NCBI RefSeq assembly: GCF_012913485.1
Contig: NZ_CP051774.1
Span: 558,001 to 622,000, forward strand
Direction: 5' to 3'
Source: Luteolibacter luteus
GTDB taxonomy: Bacteria; Verrucomicrobiota; Verrucomicrobiia; Verrucomicrobiales; Akkermansiaceae
Length of the DNA stretch: 64,000 nucleotides
This document shows, piece by piece, positions 36,580-46,280 of this stretch (its first letter is position 1; each line of letters begins with the position of its first letter). Both the position numbers and the translations under genes were made by a program. The notes below the pieces were generated by a model, which saw nothing but the letters and a program-made list of their open reading frames with translations, had not been told where the DNA came from and searched no databases.

Positions 36580-36602
36580 CCCTCCGGCTCCAGGCCGGAG
36601 GG
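36580..36602. terminator. Perfect 9-bp hairpin between secreted-protein genes
   Basis: CCCTCCGGC-TCCAG-GCCGGAGGG is a perfect inverted repeat with a 5-base loop, 33 bases after the PEP-CTERM stop and 57 before the next start. No U-tract follows, so it may be a transcript-end or mRNA-stabilising structure. Confidence 0.5.
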
Positions 36603-36658
36603 CACGCCGCCTGACGCCCCTTTCCTTCCATTTCGAAAACCACCCCGCACTCCTTGCC

Positions 36659-39394
36659 ATGAAACGCTCCGATTTCCTCCGCCTCTCGGCGCTCGGCTCC
36701 CTCGGTCTGGCCACCCGCAGCTTCGCATTGCCCGAAGGCTACACCGGCATTCCCGCTGGCATCCGCCCCTACCTGCAAACACCGCGCCCTGACTCGATGT
36801 GGGTTTCATGGTTCTCCGATAATGCTCCGAGCGGACAGATCGAATGGGGCACCTCGCCAGCAAACCTCAACAACACGGTCAACGCCGCGCTCGACGTGCT
36901 CGGCACCGGCTATCACTACCACGCCGGACGCATCACCGGACTCTCGCCGGCGAGCTACTATTACTACCGGGTCCGCAATGGCTCCACAGTTTCGGACGTC
37001 TTCCGCTTCCGCACACCGGTCCCCGCAGGCACCAAGACGGGGCGCATGCGCGTGCTCGTGATGGGCGACAACCAGATCATCGGCGAAAACCGCTACGAGA
37101 AACTCATCGCCTGCGCCAAGGCGAAGATCGAATCGACCTACGGCGTGCCCATCGAGGAAGTCATCGATTTCATCCTGATGCCCGGGGACCAGGTGGATGT
37201 CGGCACCCTCGATCACTACCGGAACCTGCACTTCAAGCAGTGCGGCCTGATCTCCCCGAATATCCCGATCATGACCACGGTCGGGAACCATGAGACCTAC
37301 TACGATACCAACCTCGATCTCTACAGCCGGATCTTCCGCTACGATGACATCAGCTACGCCAATACTCCCGGCACGGAAGGCGAGAAATACTATGCTTACC
37401 AGCTGGCAAACATCGCGTTCATCCACACCAGCAGCGAACACACCACCACCGCGCAGAAGCAGTGGGTCCGTTCCTTGGTCGATGCCCTGAAGACCGATGC
37501 CTCCACGGATCTCTGCGTGAGCGTGGTCCACCGACCCTACCAAGCGGAGCAATACGTGGGCGACATCTCCGGATGGTTCCGCAGCGAGATCATGCCGATG
37601 CTGGCGGAGACGGAGAAGCATGTGCTGAACATCGGTGCGCATCACCATCTCTACGCCCGCGGCCAGACCCGCGAGTGGCCGATCTACCACATCATCTCCG
37701 GTGGCACCGCCTGGGACCAGTACTGGGGCCAGTCCTCGGAATCGGATTTCGACGACGTCCAGAAAACCATCGCCCACTGGGCCTGGCAGCTCATGGACTT
37801 TGACCTCTCCGCCCGGACCATGGAGGTCACCTGCTATGCGGAGGCCAATGTGAAACTCTCTGCCGAGACCCGCTGGAACTACAACAGCCGGATCATCGAC
37901 AGCTTCCACCGCAAGCTCGGCCTCGAAGCTCCAAACAAGCCTGCACTTGAGAATACCTTCAGTGGTCCGGTCACTCTGCCGCTCGAACTCATCAGCAGCG
38001 CTTACCAGAGTGGCAGCGGGGAGGCGATCAATAGCACTTGGTTCCAGATCGCCGCCGATTCTGGATTCACCAATCTCAAGATCGATCGCATTCGCGACGT
38101 GGAGAATCTCTACGGCGACACCGGTGCTCCGCTCTACGAACCGGTAAATATCCACGCGAACGTGGACATCCTGCGCCTCGCCGTTTCTTCCGGCATCTAC
38201 AATGGCACCCACTACGCCCGTGTCCGCCATCGCGACACGAATGCGATGTGGTCCGCATGGTCGGATGCCATCGCCTTCACCGTTGAAGGCAGCACCAGCG
38301 GGCCGACCGCCCTGAAGCTTGCGAAGACCGTCTATGCCCCGAACGAGGACTTCCTGGCTACCTACGAAAATGGCACCGGCCTGCCGAAGGACTGGATTGG
38401 CATTTACAAGAAGGGCCAAAAGCCCGGCTCGGGGGCCGGCACCGTCACTTCCACCACCTGGCAATATGTCGATGCCGCGAACCTGGTGAACGGCACGCGG
38501 AACTTCACCTACAACCTGCCGGTTGGCGAATGGTACGCCGCCTTCTTCACCAACGATGGCTACACCGAGATCGCTCCGCGCGTTCCTTTCTATGTCGGCA
38601 ATGCAGCTGTCATCAGCACCGCGAAGGAAGCTTACGACGAAGGGGAGACCGTGAGCATCCAGTTCTCGAACGCCCCTGCAGGAGCCACGGATTGGATTGG
38701 CATCTACCAGATCGGCCAGACCCCGGGAGGCCCCCTTTCGACGCAATACAAGTATGCGCCCACCGCCTCGGGATCACTCGACTTCACGGGCCTCCCGAAG
38801 GGATACTACTTCGCCTCCTTCTTCGTGAATGATGGCTATCAGGAGATCAGCCAGCGCATCGTTTTCTCCGTGGGAACGCAGATCACGAGCGTCTCGATGG
38901 AATCGAACCAGATCACCGCGGGCAGCGACTTCACGGTGAGCTTCAACAAGGGCCCCGGCATCCCGAAGGACTGGATCGGCATCTTCAAGCAAGGCGATGT
39001 CCCCGGCGTGGACGTCCTCACCGCCTATCTCTACTTCGCGGGCGCCACCTCCGGTAGCGTGACCTTCCACCTGCCAGATCTTCCACCGGGTGATTACTTC
39101 GCGGCGATGTTCACGAACGACTCCTACACGGAGGTCTCGAACCGCTTCCTCTTCACCATCGTCGGCCAATCCGAACTCAAATTCGAGCAGGCGACGATGG
39201 AGGGAAATGAAATGCGCTTCCGTTGGAAGTCCCAGAGCGGACGTAGCTACAAGATCCAGAAAAGCACGACTTTGGCTACCGACTCATGGATGGATATCCG
39301 CACCGTTACCGCCAGTGGCGCCAGCCATGAGGAACTTGTGCCGATCGATCGCCTCGCAAACCCGAACTGCTTCTTCCGGGTGGTAGAGAATTGA
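36659..39394 (+). CDS. Exported purple-acid-phosphatase-like metallophosphoesterase with three DWIG(I) domains
   Basis: 911 residues. The N-terminus MKRSDFLRLSALGSLGLATRS resembles a Tat-type signal. Residues about 30-125 are a purple acid phosphatase N-terminal Fn3-like domain (GIRPYLQTPRPDSMWVSWF), followed by a calcineurin-like phosphoesterase domain (about 130-385) with metal motifs MGDNQI, MPGDQVD, VGNHE, VVHRPY and GAHHHLYAR. A Fn3-like domain (about 410-545) precedes three tandem 95-residue repeats (about 551-838) that each contain DWIGI(Y/F) K/Q-x-G-(Q/D) and end in (FTNDGYTEIA, FVNDGYQEIS, FTNDSYTEVS), similar to the SKICH-type immunoglobulin-like fold. The last 70 residues are the shared C-terminal module, ending NCFFRVVEN. 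Predicted exported phosphatase; substrate unknown. Confidence 0.88.
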   Translation: MKRSDFLRLSALGSLGLATRSFALPEGYTGIPAGIRPYLQTPRPDSMWVSWFSDNAPSGQIEWGTSPANLNNTVNAALDVLGTGYHYHAGRITGLSPASYYYYRVRNGSTVSDVFRFRTPVPAGTKTGRMRVLVMGDNQIIGENRYEKLIACAKAKIESTYGVPIEEVIDFILMPGDQVDVGTLDHYRNLHFKQCGLISPNIPIMTTVGNHETYYDTNLDLYSRIFRYDDISYANTPGTEGEKYYAYQLANIAFIHTSSEHTTTAQKQWVRSLVDALKTDASTDLCVSVVHRPYQAEQYVGDISGWFRSEIMPMLAETEKHVLNIGAHHHLYARGQTREWPIYHIISGGTAWDQYWGQSSESDFDDVQKTIAHWAWQLMDFDLSARTMEVTCYAEANVKLSAETRWNYNSRIIDSFHRKLGLEAPNKPALENTFSGPVTLPLELISSAYQSGSGEAINSTWFQIAADSGFTNLKIDRIRDVENLYGDTGAPLYEPVNIHANVDILRLAVSSGIYNGTHYARVRHRDTNAMWSAWSDAIAFTVEGSTSGPTALKLAKTVYAPNEDFLATYENGTGLPKDWIGIYKKGQKPGSGAGTVTSTTWQYVDAANLVNGTRNFTYNLPVGEWYAAFFTNDGYTEIAPRVPFYVGNAAVISTAKEAYDEGETVSIQFSNAPAGATDWIGIYQIGQTPGGPLSTQYKYAPTASGSLDFTGLPKGYYFASFFVNDGYQEISQRIVFSVGTQITSVSMESNQITAGSDFTVSFNKGPGIPKDWIGIFKQGDVPGVDVLTAYLYFAGATSGSVTFHLPDLPPGDYFAAMFTNDSYTEVSNRFLFTIVGQSELKFEQATMEGNEMRFRWKSQSGRSYKIQKSTTLATDSWMDIRTVTASGASHEELVPIDRLANPNCFFRVVEN

Positions 39395-39643
39395 CGGCCT
39401 CCCAGCCCCCTCGTGCGGCTACGGAGACAGGCATTCACGGTGTCAGGAAGGGACACCTTCATAGCCCGGGGTCTGCGACATGCAACCCCGGGTGATGTTT
39501 TCCAAGGATATCTCTCCCGGTTGCACGGACTACCATCCCATTCAAGGGCGAGCCCGGAACCTAGTCCCCGGGGACGGCCTGCTACGATGCCTATCGAAGA
39601 CCGCCCTTCTCCGGCTGAACTTATCTTTGCACCGGAGGCCCGC
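39395..39643. other. Convergent intergenic, no gene seen
   Basis: About 250 bases between the metallophosphoesterase gene and the convergent membrane-anchored protein gene. Short open frames here have no recognisable content, and I see no clear terminator. Confidence 0.4.
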
Positions 39644-41203
39644 TCAGCGCGCACCCGGCGTGATCAACTGCTCGAACGTTTCGTCCAGCGCCTTGTCTCC
39701 CCCCACTGCAGGAGATGTCACGGTGGAGGAAGTCTTCAGCTGCACTTCGAGGTCGTCCAAGGGCTGCTGGTTGGTACCCGAAATATGAATCTTCGCCCAT
39801 GAAGATCCACCGGCCCGGCGGTGGAAAACCCTCTGGAACGCCGGAGAACCGCCATCGACCGCAGAGCTCGGAAGACCAACCTGAAGCTCGCCATCGAGCT
39901 TGCCGCTGGCATCGGCAAAGATGCTTCCGCCAATCGAAATCCGACCCCGGGCATCAAGAATCAGGCTCTCGACCCCCGTCCGGTTCTTGTCTCTCACTGC
40001 GACGCCCTTCGCTTCGAGATCGAAACGCGGCTTTTCATACCACACCTCGCCCAGTTCGCGGGCGATCAACTCGAACATGGGTAATCCTGTCGCCGTGGAA
40101 TCCGCTGCCGCGATCGCACGGAAAGGAATGCGCCAGGAAAGACCGGCGTCCCCGGAAGTCCGGACGATCAGGTCACCGGTCGCTTTCTCCCCGGGAACCT
40201 CCACCGTCGTGGACAAAAACGAGCCGAAGGATGGCCCCAAGAGATGCTGCAGCTCGATATCGGCGACTCTCACAGGGAGTATGGTCTCACCGCTCTCGAA
40301 ATCGAAGGGCACGCTCTCCTTGTTTTCCTCGTTGTTGGAAATCTCGATCCTGCCTTTCGCGGCACCCACCGGCGAAAGCCGGGCATTGCTGAGAAAGATC
40401 TTTCCCTTCTCGATGAGCAGGGAGGCAAACTCGAGCTTGAAGTCACCCCATCCGGCAAAGGTCGCCGTTCCGCCATCAAGGCGCAGGCTGGCAGACACGG
40501 CCTCCGGCTCATGAATCTCCAGGCTCGCCTCGCTGTTACGGACATGGAAGGCCGGAGCAGTTTCTTCACCCAGAAGGACGTTGAATTTGGGGCTGCGGTA
40601 GCGGAAGTGGAAGGGAAGCTCGCCCTCAGGCCGCTTGAACCAAGCCTGATTGCCTGTGGGAGGACGAAGCAACAGATTGCCACCTTGTCCGGCCACGATT
40701 TCGGATCCGTGCCAGGAACCTCCGACCAGCTTCGTGAAATTCAGATCTCCTTGCAGCCCGCGAAGGTCCAGCTTGGCGAGGATCGACTCCTGCGGCCAAG
40801 TGAACTCGATGGCATCCGCACTGGCCCCCACCGGGGTAAGGCGGAGCTGCGTGACCTTCGTCTCAGCACCGCTCCAAGCCTGGATCTTCGCGATCACCGA
40901 GTCCCGGTAGGCGCTGCTGTTCAAAAACACCAGCGAGGCAAAGAAACAGACCGCAACAAGGATCACCAGAGCCACCGCAAGGATCACCTGAAGGATCCGG
41001 AAGCGCTTCTGCCGCGCTTCCTTCTCTTTCTTCGGCTGGCGGCTACGCCGTTTCCGCTTTTTCACGCGGTAAACCTGCGTGCCGTCCGGCCGGGTCACCA
41101 GTTGGGGGGCATCTCCATCCTGCCCACCCTCCCCTCTGGACCGCAGGCGGTCCATCATTTCATCGATGGAATAATTGTCCGGTTCGCTATCGGAGTCAGC
41201 CAT
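39644..41203 (-). CDS. Membrane-anchored protein downstream of secretin
   Basis: 519 residues. A hydrophilic N-terminal cytoplasmic segment (about 1-70, with a very basic KKRKRRSRQPKKEKEARQKR) leads to one transmembrane helix (about 71-95, LQVILAVALVILVAVCFFASLVFL) and a long exported beta-rich domain resembling AsmA-type repeats. It begins 51 bases after the secretin stop, so it is probably in one transcript with it. I do not recognise the family. By location it could be an inner-membrane partner of the secretin, in the way GspC/PilP-type proteins act (inference). Confidence 0.75.
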   Translation of the reverse strand: MADSDSEPDNYSIDEMMDRLRSRGEGGQDGDAPQLVTRPDGTQVYRVKKRKRRSRQPKKEKEARQKRFRILQVILAVALVILVAVCFFASLVFLNSSAYRDSVIAKIQAWSGAETKVTQLRLTPVGASADAIEFTWPQESILAKLDLRGLQGDLNFTKLVGGSWHGSEIVAGQGGNLLLRPPTGNQAWFKRPEGELPFHFRYRSPKFNVLLGEETAPAFHVRNSEASLEIHEPEAVSASLRLDGGTATFAGWGDFKLEFASLLIEKGKIFLSNARLSPVGAAKGRIEISNNEENKESVPFDFESGETILPVRVADIELQHLLGPSFGSFLSTTVEVPGEKATGDLIVRTSGDAGLSWRIPFRAIAAADSTATGLPMFELIARELGEVWYEKPRFDLEAKGVAVRDKNRTGVESLILDARGRISIGGSIFADASGKLDGELQVGLPSSAVDGGSPAFQRVFHRRAGGSSWAKIHISGTNQQPLDDLEVQLKTSSTVTSPAVGGDKALDETFEQLITPGAR

Positions 41204-41254
41204 GCAAATAAAAGGACGTGCGGAGCAGCAAGCTCCGCGCGAAATGACAGGGCG

Positions 41255-43717
41255 TCAATTGCCCTGGGCGTTCTCACCCGTCGGATCCAGCACATTCACC
41301 GTCACGAGGAACAAAAGCAGGGTCCGCGAAGGCGCGGTAACCTCGCTCCTGAACAAACGTCCCACGACCGGGATGTCCCCGAGGACTTTCGTGTGGTCTT
41401 CCACCTTCTGCATCCGGGATTGTAGAAGTCCGCCCACCGCAAAGGTGGTGCCGTTCGCAATCGTGAGATTGGTGTCCAGCTGGGTCTTCGAGAAAACCGG
41501 CATCAGGATCTGGTTCTCCGTCAGGATAACGCGCTCGTTTCCGGTTCTGCCAATGCTCGCAATGGATTGCGGAGCCGGACTGGTAATCGGTGTCCCGTAG
41601 TTGATGAAGCCGTCGAAGTCCGTGATGCTGGGCTTCAGCGCCACGTCCACGAAGTGCCCATCGCCACTGACCGTCGGCAAGACGTCCAGCACCACGCCCA
41701 CCTTCTCCATTTCGAAGGAGGTCGGGGTCGCAGGCGTGATCGGCATGATGGGCGAGCCCGCTCCGATCTGCCCGGTATCAAAGTCAATCGCAGCCGAACC
41801 ACCGACACTGTTTGGCAGTTCCGGGGGCTCGTATTCCGTCGGGTAAATAAATTCCCGCATGATCTCGACCGTCGATTGCTGGCCGCTGCGGGTGACCGTG
41901 GAAGGACTCACCACGATATCGACACCCTTCTTCTGCGAGAGACCCCGCATCATCATGGTGAGGTTGGTGTTGTTGATGATACCGTTCATCCACATCACCC
42001 CCGGAGCGCGCGAAGAACCGGGCGCAAATCCCTGCTGCTGCTGGAGGATCCGGTCGTCGATCGCATTGCCGTCCACCGCCTCGGTACCACTACGGTTGCC
42101 GCTGGTGATCGCATGCTGGAAAATCGAACCCGGTGCCAACGGCATGTCGGCCATGTTTCCCGGATTTTGGGTACCTCCGCTCAAGTGACCGGCAGTCGTT
42201 CCCGGAGTCAGGCCAGTACCACCCAGGCTGTAGTCATCCAGCAACCAGTCGAAGCCCAGCTCCTCCAGATTGTTTTCCTGGACCTTGATCATCCGGACCG
42301 TGACCGAAACCATGCGTGGCTCGGCGCTATTCGCCTGCTCCACCGCCTGTTCCACCATCGCGAGATTCTGCACCGTATTGGTAACCCGCAGCTTGCTGGT
42401 GGTGGCGTTGTAGTTCGCGGAAGAACCTTCTGGGAATTCCACGCCGAAATTCTTGAGGACGTCCTGGGCACTCATTCGTGCTGCCAGCAGTCCTTCCGAG
42501 GCTTCCTTGTCGGCGAAGGGATCAAGCTCGCCCGAACCACCCGCCGCAGTGCCTGCCTGGGACAAGAAATCAGGCGGCACACTGTAGGTCCGCGTGATCA
42601 GGTCGGAGGAACCAGCGCCCGCCGGACGGATCTCCACCGCGAATTCCTGCGGCACCACGATCGTGCGCGTCACGTCCGCGATGTATTTGACCACTTGGGA
42701 AAGTGGCACGTTCCGCAGTTCCAGCGAAATGGGCACCTGCAGAATTCCCTGAGCCGCGGCCGAATCGCCGAGATTCAGCACGAAATTGATTCCCTTTCGG
42801 GTCGGATCCACTTCGAGGGTATCCCGCTCGATGGATTGGGCGCGAAGGAAGTCGAAAGCTTCCTGAATCTTCACGGCGTCGAAGGAGACCACCGGAAGGA
42901 TGATCCGCTCCATCTTGCTGGAAAGGAGGACATCCCCGGCACCGGGTTGGTGCCTGCCGGCTCCCACCAAGGACGCAACATCTTCCTTCGGCGTCACGCG
43001 CAGTTGCCAGGACTCGTCCACCTCGGCGAGCAATTCAGCGCGGGCATGATCACGCGCTGCACGATAGTAGTCTGCCTTATACTGCGAAACTTCTTCCATC
43101 CCGCGGCGGGCCGCCTTGTTCGTGGGGTCCACCTGCAGCACGTCTTCATAGACCATGCTCGCCTTGTCGTAGTCGCCCAGATTCTTGAAGCCTTCGGCCT
43201 TGTAGAGAAGCAGCCGGACTTCCTCCACATCCTTGCCGTGCTCAAGGGTCGCGGCGGGATTGGTGCGGATAGGGTCGTTGAGTTGCTCGTCCATCTCGAG
43301 CGCCAAGCCATTGCCCGGCGCCACATCATCGGCGAGCACCTTGGACATGGTTTCCTTAGCACCGCTCACATCGCCCAAGCGGCGCTGGTTGCGTGCCTGC
43401 TCGATGGAAGCTTGGATGAGGCGCTCGGTCGCGGCCTTGCGCAGTTCCGTGGTAGCCGGGGCTTCCGGCAGGAGATCGCGGGCACCACTGTAGGCTTCCA
43501 CGGCAGCCTTCCACTTGCCTTCCTGATAGGACTCGTCGCCCTTTTTCAGAAGCTCATGCGCCTCCTTGGCGTTAGCCGCACGGCGCTGGAGCTCGGCTTG
43601 AGCCAAGGCAGAGGTCTGTGCAACCAGAGGCTGCGACAGGAGGAAACAGGTCAGCGGCGCGACTGCCAGAAGGCGGGCGCGGGTCGTGACATTTTGGAAA
43701 CGATCGGAGATCGGCAT
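41255..43717 (-). CDS. Secretin (Amuc_1098-like outer membrane pore)
   Basis: About 820 residues with a signal peptide when started at MPISDRF (43717); an ATG at 43783 that overlaps the ribF stop as ATGA is the alternative start. Mature protein begins with TPR-like helices (about 25-230: ANAKEAHELLKKGDESYQEG, DYDKASMVYEDVLQVDP), then secretin N-domains (about 290-480: EAFDFLRAQSIERDTLE, LELRNVPLSQVVKYIAD), then the secretin barrel domain with VDIVVSPSTVTRSGQQ and the terminal signature KVLGDIPVVGRLFRSEV and TLLLFLVTVNVLDP. This layout resembles the Akkermansia Amuc_1098 type IV pilus secretin. The Amuc_1099-1102 pilus genes are not in the window. Confidence 0.9.
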   Translation of the reverse strand: MPISDRFQNVTTRARLLAVAPLTCFLLSQPLVAQTSALAQAELQRRAANAKEAHELLKKGDESYQEGKWKAAVEAYSGARDLLPEAPATTELRKAATERLIQASIEQARNQRRLGDVSGAKETMSKVLADDVAPGNGLALEMDEQLNDPIRTNPAATLEHGKDVEEVRLLLYKAEGFKNLGDYDKASMVYEDVLQVDPTNKAARRGMEEVSQYKADYYRAARDHARAELLAEVDESWQLRVTPKEDVASLVGAGRHQPGAGDVLLSSKMERIILPVVSFDAVKIQEAFDFLRAQSIERDTLEVDPTRKGINFVLNLGDSAAAQGILQVPISLELRNVPLSQVVKYIADVTRTIVVPQEFAVEIRPAGAGSSDLITRTYSVPPDFLSQAGTAAGGSGELDPFADKEASEGLLAARMSAQDVLKNFGVEFPEGSSANYNATTSKLRVTNTVQNLAMVEQAVEQANSAEPRMVSVTVRMIKVQENNLEELGFDWLLDDYSLGGTGLTPGTTAGHLSGGTQNPGNMADMPLAPGSIFQHAITSGNRSGTEAVDGNAIDDRILQQQQGFAPGSSRAPGVMWMNGIINNTNLTMMMRGLSQKKGVDIVVSPSTVTRSGQQSTVEIMREFIYPTEYEPPELPNSVGGSAAIDFDTGQIGAGSPIMPITPATPTSFEMEKVGVVLDVLPTVSGDGHFVDVALKPSITDFDGFINYGTPITSPAPQSIASIGRTGNERVILTENQILMPVFSKTQLDTNLTIANGTTFAVGGLLQSRMQKVEDHTKVLGDIPVVGRLFRSEVTAPSRTLLLFLVTVNVLDPTGENAQGN

Positions 43718-43779
43718 CGGGGTTTCCGCGTTGTATAGAGACCGACTTTCAGCAGGGTAAGCGGAAAATCCGGGAAATT

Positions 43780-44718
43780 TCATTGTTCCACGCCCTCATC
43801 CCCACGAAGTAAATACAACGCCTGCTCTGCATCGCGGGAAATCTGGGCCTTCAACTCCTCAAGAGATCCGAATTTCCTTTCACCGCGCAGATGGCGCACG
43901 AATTCGACCTCCAAAATCTTCCCATACAGATCTCCGGAGTAGTCGAAAAGATGCACTTCCAAGGTCCGGGTTTCACCGTCCACCGTGGGTCTCACTCCCA
44001 GATTCGCCACCCCTTTCAGGCAGGTCTTCCCTTCCCTCGCACGCACGGCCCATACCCCGTCCGGCGGAAATTGCTCTTCGCCACGCTCCACATTGGCCGT
44101 CGGAAAGCCGATTTGCCTTCCCAAGCGTCGCCCTTCCACGACGCGCCCCTCCACCGTGTAAGCTCGTCCCAGCATCGCAGCAGCTGCGTCGAGGCTGCCG
44201 TCCCGGATCGCTTGGCGGATGCGGGTGCTACTGATGCGCTCTCCGTCCATCATGACCGGAGGCACGGCATCCAGATGGTAGCCTAACTCACCGGACAGGC
44301 GGGAAAGCAGGGCTACGTCGCCTTTCCGGCTCTTGCCGAAGCGCCAATCCTCCCCCACCGCGACGGTGCGAACCCCGGCCGAGGAGATCTCGCCAAGAAA
44401 CTCTTCTGCATCCTGCGCAGCCCTCTCATGGTCGAAGGGAAGCGCCAGCAGGAAATCAACACCCATCCGCTCCAGGATCTCCGCCTTGTGATCCAGCGAG
44501 GCCAAGAGCCGCCGAGGCGCCTTTTCCGGAGCCAGAATCCGGATCGGATAAGGATCAAAGGTCAGCACCCCACAAGTCCCCCCCTCTCGAGCGCGTCCCG
44601 CCAAGGCCCGGGAAATCACCGCCTGGTGCCCCAGATGCACGCCGTCAAAAACCCCCAAGGCCAGATGGTGCGGCCCAACCACCCGAGCCAATTCGTCGAT
44701 CCCCGTGAAACGCAGCAC
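43780..44718 (-). CDS. ribF: Bifunctional riboflavin kinase / FAD synthetase
   Basis: 312 residues from a GTG start (VLRFTGIDE). The adenylyltransferase half has LGVFDGVHLGHQ and ISSTRIRQAI; the riboflavin kinase half has GRQIGFPTANV and a downstream VRPTVDG. It converts riboflavin to FMN and then FAD in the cytoplasm. An ATG further upstream would add about 50 residues of low-complexity sequence, so I favour the GTG, which matches the usual RibF length. The stop overlaps a possible secretin start by 4 bases (ATGA). No FMN riboswitch was found upstream. Confidence 0.95.
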   Translation of the reverse strand: MLRFTGIDELARVVGPHHLALGVFDGVHLGHQAVISRALAGRAREGGTCGVLTFDPYPIRILAPEKAPRRLLASLDHKAEILERMGVDFLLALPFDHERAAQDAEEFLGEISSAGVRTVAVGEDWRFGKSRKGDVALLSRLSGELGYHLDAVPPVMMDGERISSTRIRQAIRDGSLDAAAAMLGRAYTVEGRVVEGRRLGRQIGFPTANVERGEEQFPPDGVWAVRAREGKTCLKGVANLGVRPTVDGETRTLEVHLFDYSGDLYGKILEVEFVRHLRGERKFGSLEELKAQISRDAEQALYLLRGDEGVEQ

Positions 44719-44846
44719 GCGACGAGAATGGGAGCCCCGTCCGGGGATTTCGACACCGGATTTGCCCCGAGCACGCTTTTTGTAGCACCCTCTCCTCACA
44801 CTTTCGCTGGACCTCGGGCCACGGGCCGCGATGGTTTCGCCCGCAC

Positions 44847-46184
44847 ATGGCTGAAGTCTTCCGCTCCACACCTCAGGCCCCCGGTCTGCCAGAAACCCTC
44901 GCCACGGTCCTCAAATGGCGCGATGTCCCGATCCCGCTCAGCGAGGAGGACTTCACCACCGCCATCGGCGAGCTGACCAATGTCGTCGAAGTCGCCGGGG
45001 AAAACCCGGATGCAGGTACCCGCCAGGCCCGCGCGATGGCGCGCATGGTGATGGGAAACCTTCACCGCGATCACGGCCTGCTCGATCACGCGCTGCCCTT
45101 CTACGATGCCGCATTGGAGAATCCCGCCGACCTCGATGACGGATCGGTGCACGGAAAAAACGAACTCGCCAATCTCTACACCAACCGGGGGATCTCCCTG
45201 CTGACCGGCGGAGGTGAAGAAAAGCTTCCGGCCGCGCTGGAGGACTTCGACCGCGCCATCGCTCTCCGCAAGGATCTCCCCTTGGAAGAAGAGCCGAGCA
45301 TCCGCTGGGGCCTTTCCGCTGGCTTCATGAACCGCGGCGACGTGCTTCACCGCATGGGCGACCGCTCTGCCGAGGCTACCGCCGCTTATGACGAGGCGAT
45401 CTCCCACCTCAAGCAGCTCCCCTACGCCGAGAATCCCGCCACGCTCCAGCGCTACGCCCTCGCTTGGGCAAACCGCGGCCTGGTGGTCGAAGATCCCGCC
45501 GAAGCCCGCCGCTGCTTCGATGAATGCATCAATCTTCTCTCGGATCCGCAGAACCCGCAGCAGCTTCTTACGCTCTGCAACGCCATCCTAAATCGCGGCC
45601 GCCATTCGCTTCAGGTCCACGACGATACGGAGGCCACCGCAGCCGACGCCCGCCAAGTGCTTGGACTGCTGGTCCCCCATGAACAGAACCACCCTGCTCC
45701 CGCCGAAATGGCCCTGCAGGCCCGCCACCTCCTTGCTCATGCGTTGATCGCGTGGCTCGACAGCTCCCGGAAAGGCCCCGGCATCGCGGAAGACTGGATC
45801 GGTGATGCTACCGACACCGTTGAAGACGCCCTCGCAATCGAGCGCCTTTGGGAACAACGCGGCGTCGAGGCGCTGCGCCCTCTCGCCAGCGATCTCTTCG
45901 AACTCGGCTTGCACGTCTATCGCGTCTGCCAGCCCCACTTCTTCGCGGATTTCCTTGTCGAGTCCATGGACCCTGAAATGTCTCCGGGCGCACCCTTTAC
46001 CGATCCCCGCTTCCAAGCTGCCGCGGCACGGAATCTCCAGGCCGCGGTGAACGAGGTCGCCCAGCGGGCTGCCTCCTCCACCCTCGAGCCCCAGGAAATG
46101 GAGAAGCAGCAGAAAGTCCTGCACATGCTCAAAGCCGCCGACCACCGGCTCTCCGAGCTCCAGCGCGCCTACCAGAGCGCCTGA
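44847..46184 (+). CDS. Cytoplasmic TPR-repeat protein
   Basis: 445 residues without a signal peptide. Several TPR-like helical hairpins are visible: ARMVMGNLHRDHGLLDHALPFYDAA, NELANLYTNRGISLL, ALEDFDRAIALRKD, GFMNRGDVLHRMG, ALAWANRGLVVEDPAEARRCF and RHLLAHALIAWLD. It ends in a coiled-coil-like helix. Divergent from ribF with a 128-base gap. No enzymatic motif; likely a scaffold or adaptor. Confidence 0.8.
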   Translation: MAEVFRSTPQAPGLPETLATVLKWRDVPIPLSEEDFTTAIGELTNVVEVAGENPDAGTRQARAMARMVMGNLHRDHGLLDHALPFYDAALENPADLDDGSVHGKNELANLYTNRGISLLTGGGEEKLPAALEDFDRAIALRKDLPLEEEPSIRWGLSAGFMNRGDVLHRMGDRSAEATAAYDEAISHLKQLPYAENPATLQRYALAWANRGLVVEDPAEARRCFDECINLLSDPQNPQQLLTLCNAILNRGRHSLQVHDDTEATAADARQVLGLLVPHEQNHPAPAEMALQARHLLAHALIAWLDSSRKGPGIAEDWIGDATDTVEDALAIERLWEQRGVEALRPLASDLFELGLHVYRVCQPHFFADFLVESMDPEMSPGAPFTDPRFQAAAARNLQAAVNEVAQRAASSTLEPQEMEKQQKVLHMLKAADHRLSELQRAYQSA

Positions 46185-46188
46185 TCGA

Positions 46189-46211
46189 TTTACTACAGTC
46201 GCCGTAGTAAA
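46189..46211. other. Perfect AT-rich hairpin downstream of TPR gene
   Basis: TTTACTAC-AGTCGCC-GTAGTAAA is an 8-bp perfect inverted repeat 5 bases after the TPR stop codon. It abuts the terminator of the convergent gene. It could be part of a shared transcript end. Confidence 0.5.
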
Positions 46212-46217
46212 AAACGG

Positions 46218-46254
46218 AAAAGCTCCGGCCGCGGTGGAAGCCGCAGGCCGGAGC
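46218..46254 (-). terminator. Intrinsic terminator of discoidin/lectin-like gene
   Basis: On the minus strand a stem GCTCCGGCC(TGCGG)/(CCGC)GGCCGGAGC with 9 to 13 pairs is followed by TTTTCCG and then TTTTTT. It lies 27 bases after the stop codon of the gene at 46281. Confidence 0.85.
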
Positions 46255-46280
46255 CGACCATCCGTGGGAATGGATCCGAC

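Noticed and set aside
44719-44846. FMN riboswitch before ribF
   Set aside because: None of the conserved FMN-aptamer segments is recognisable in the 128-base gap.
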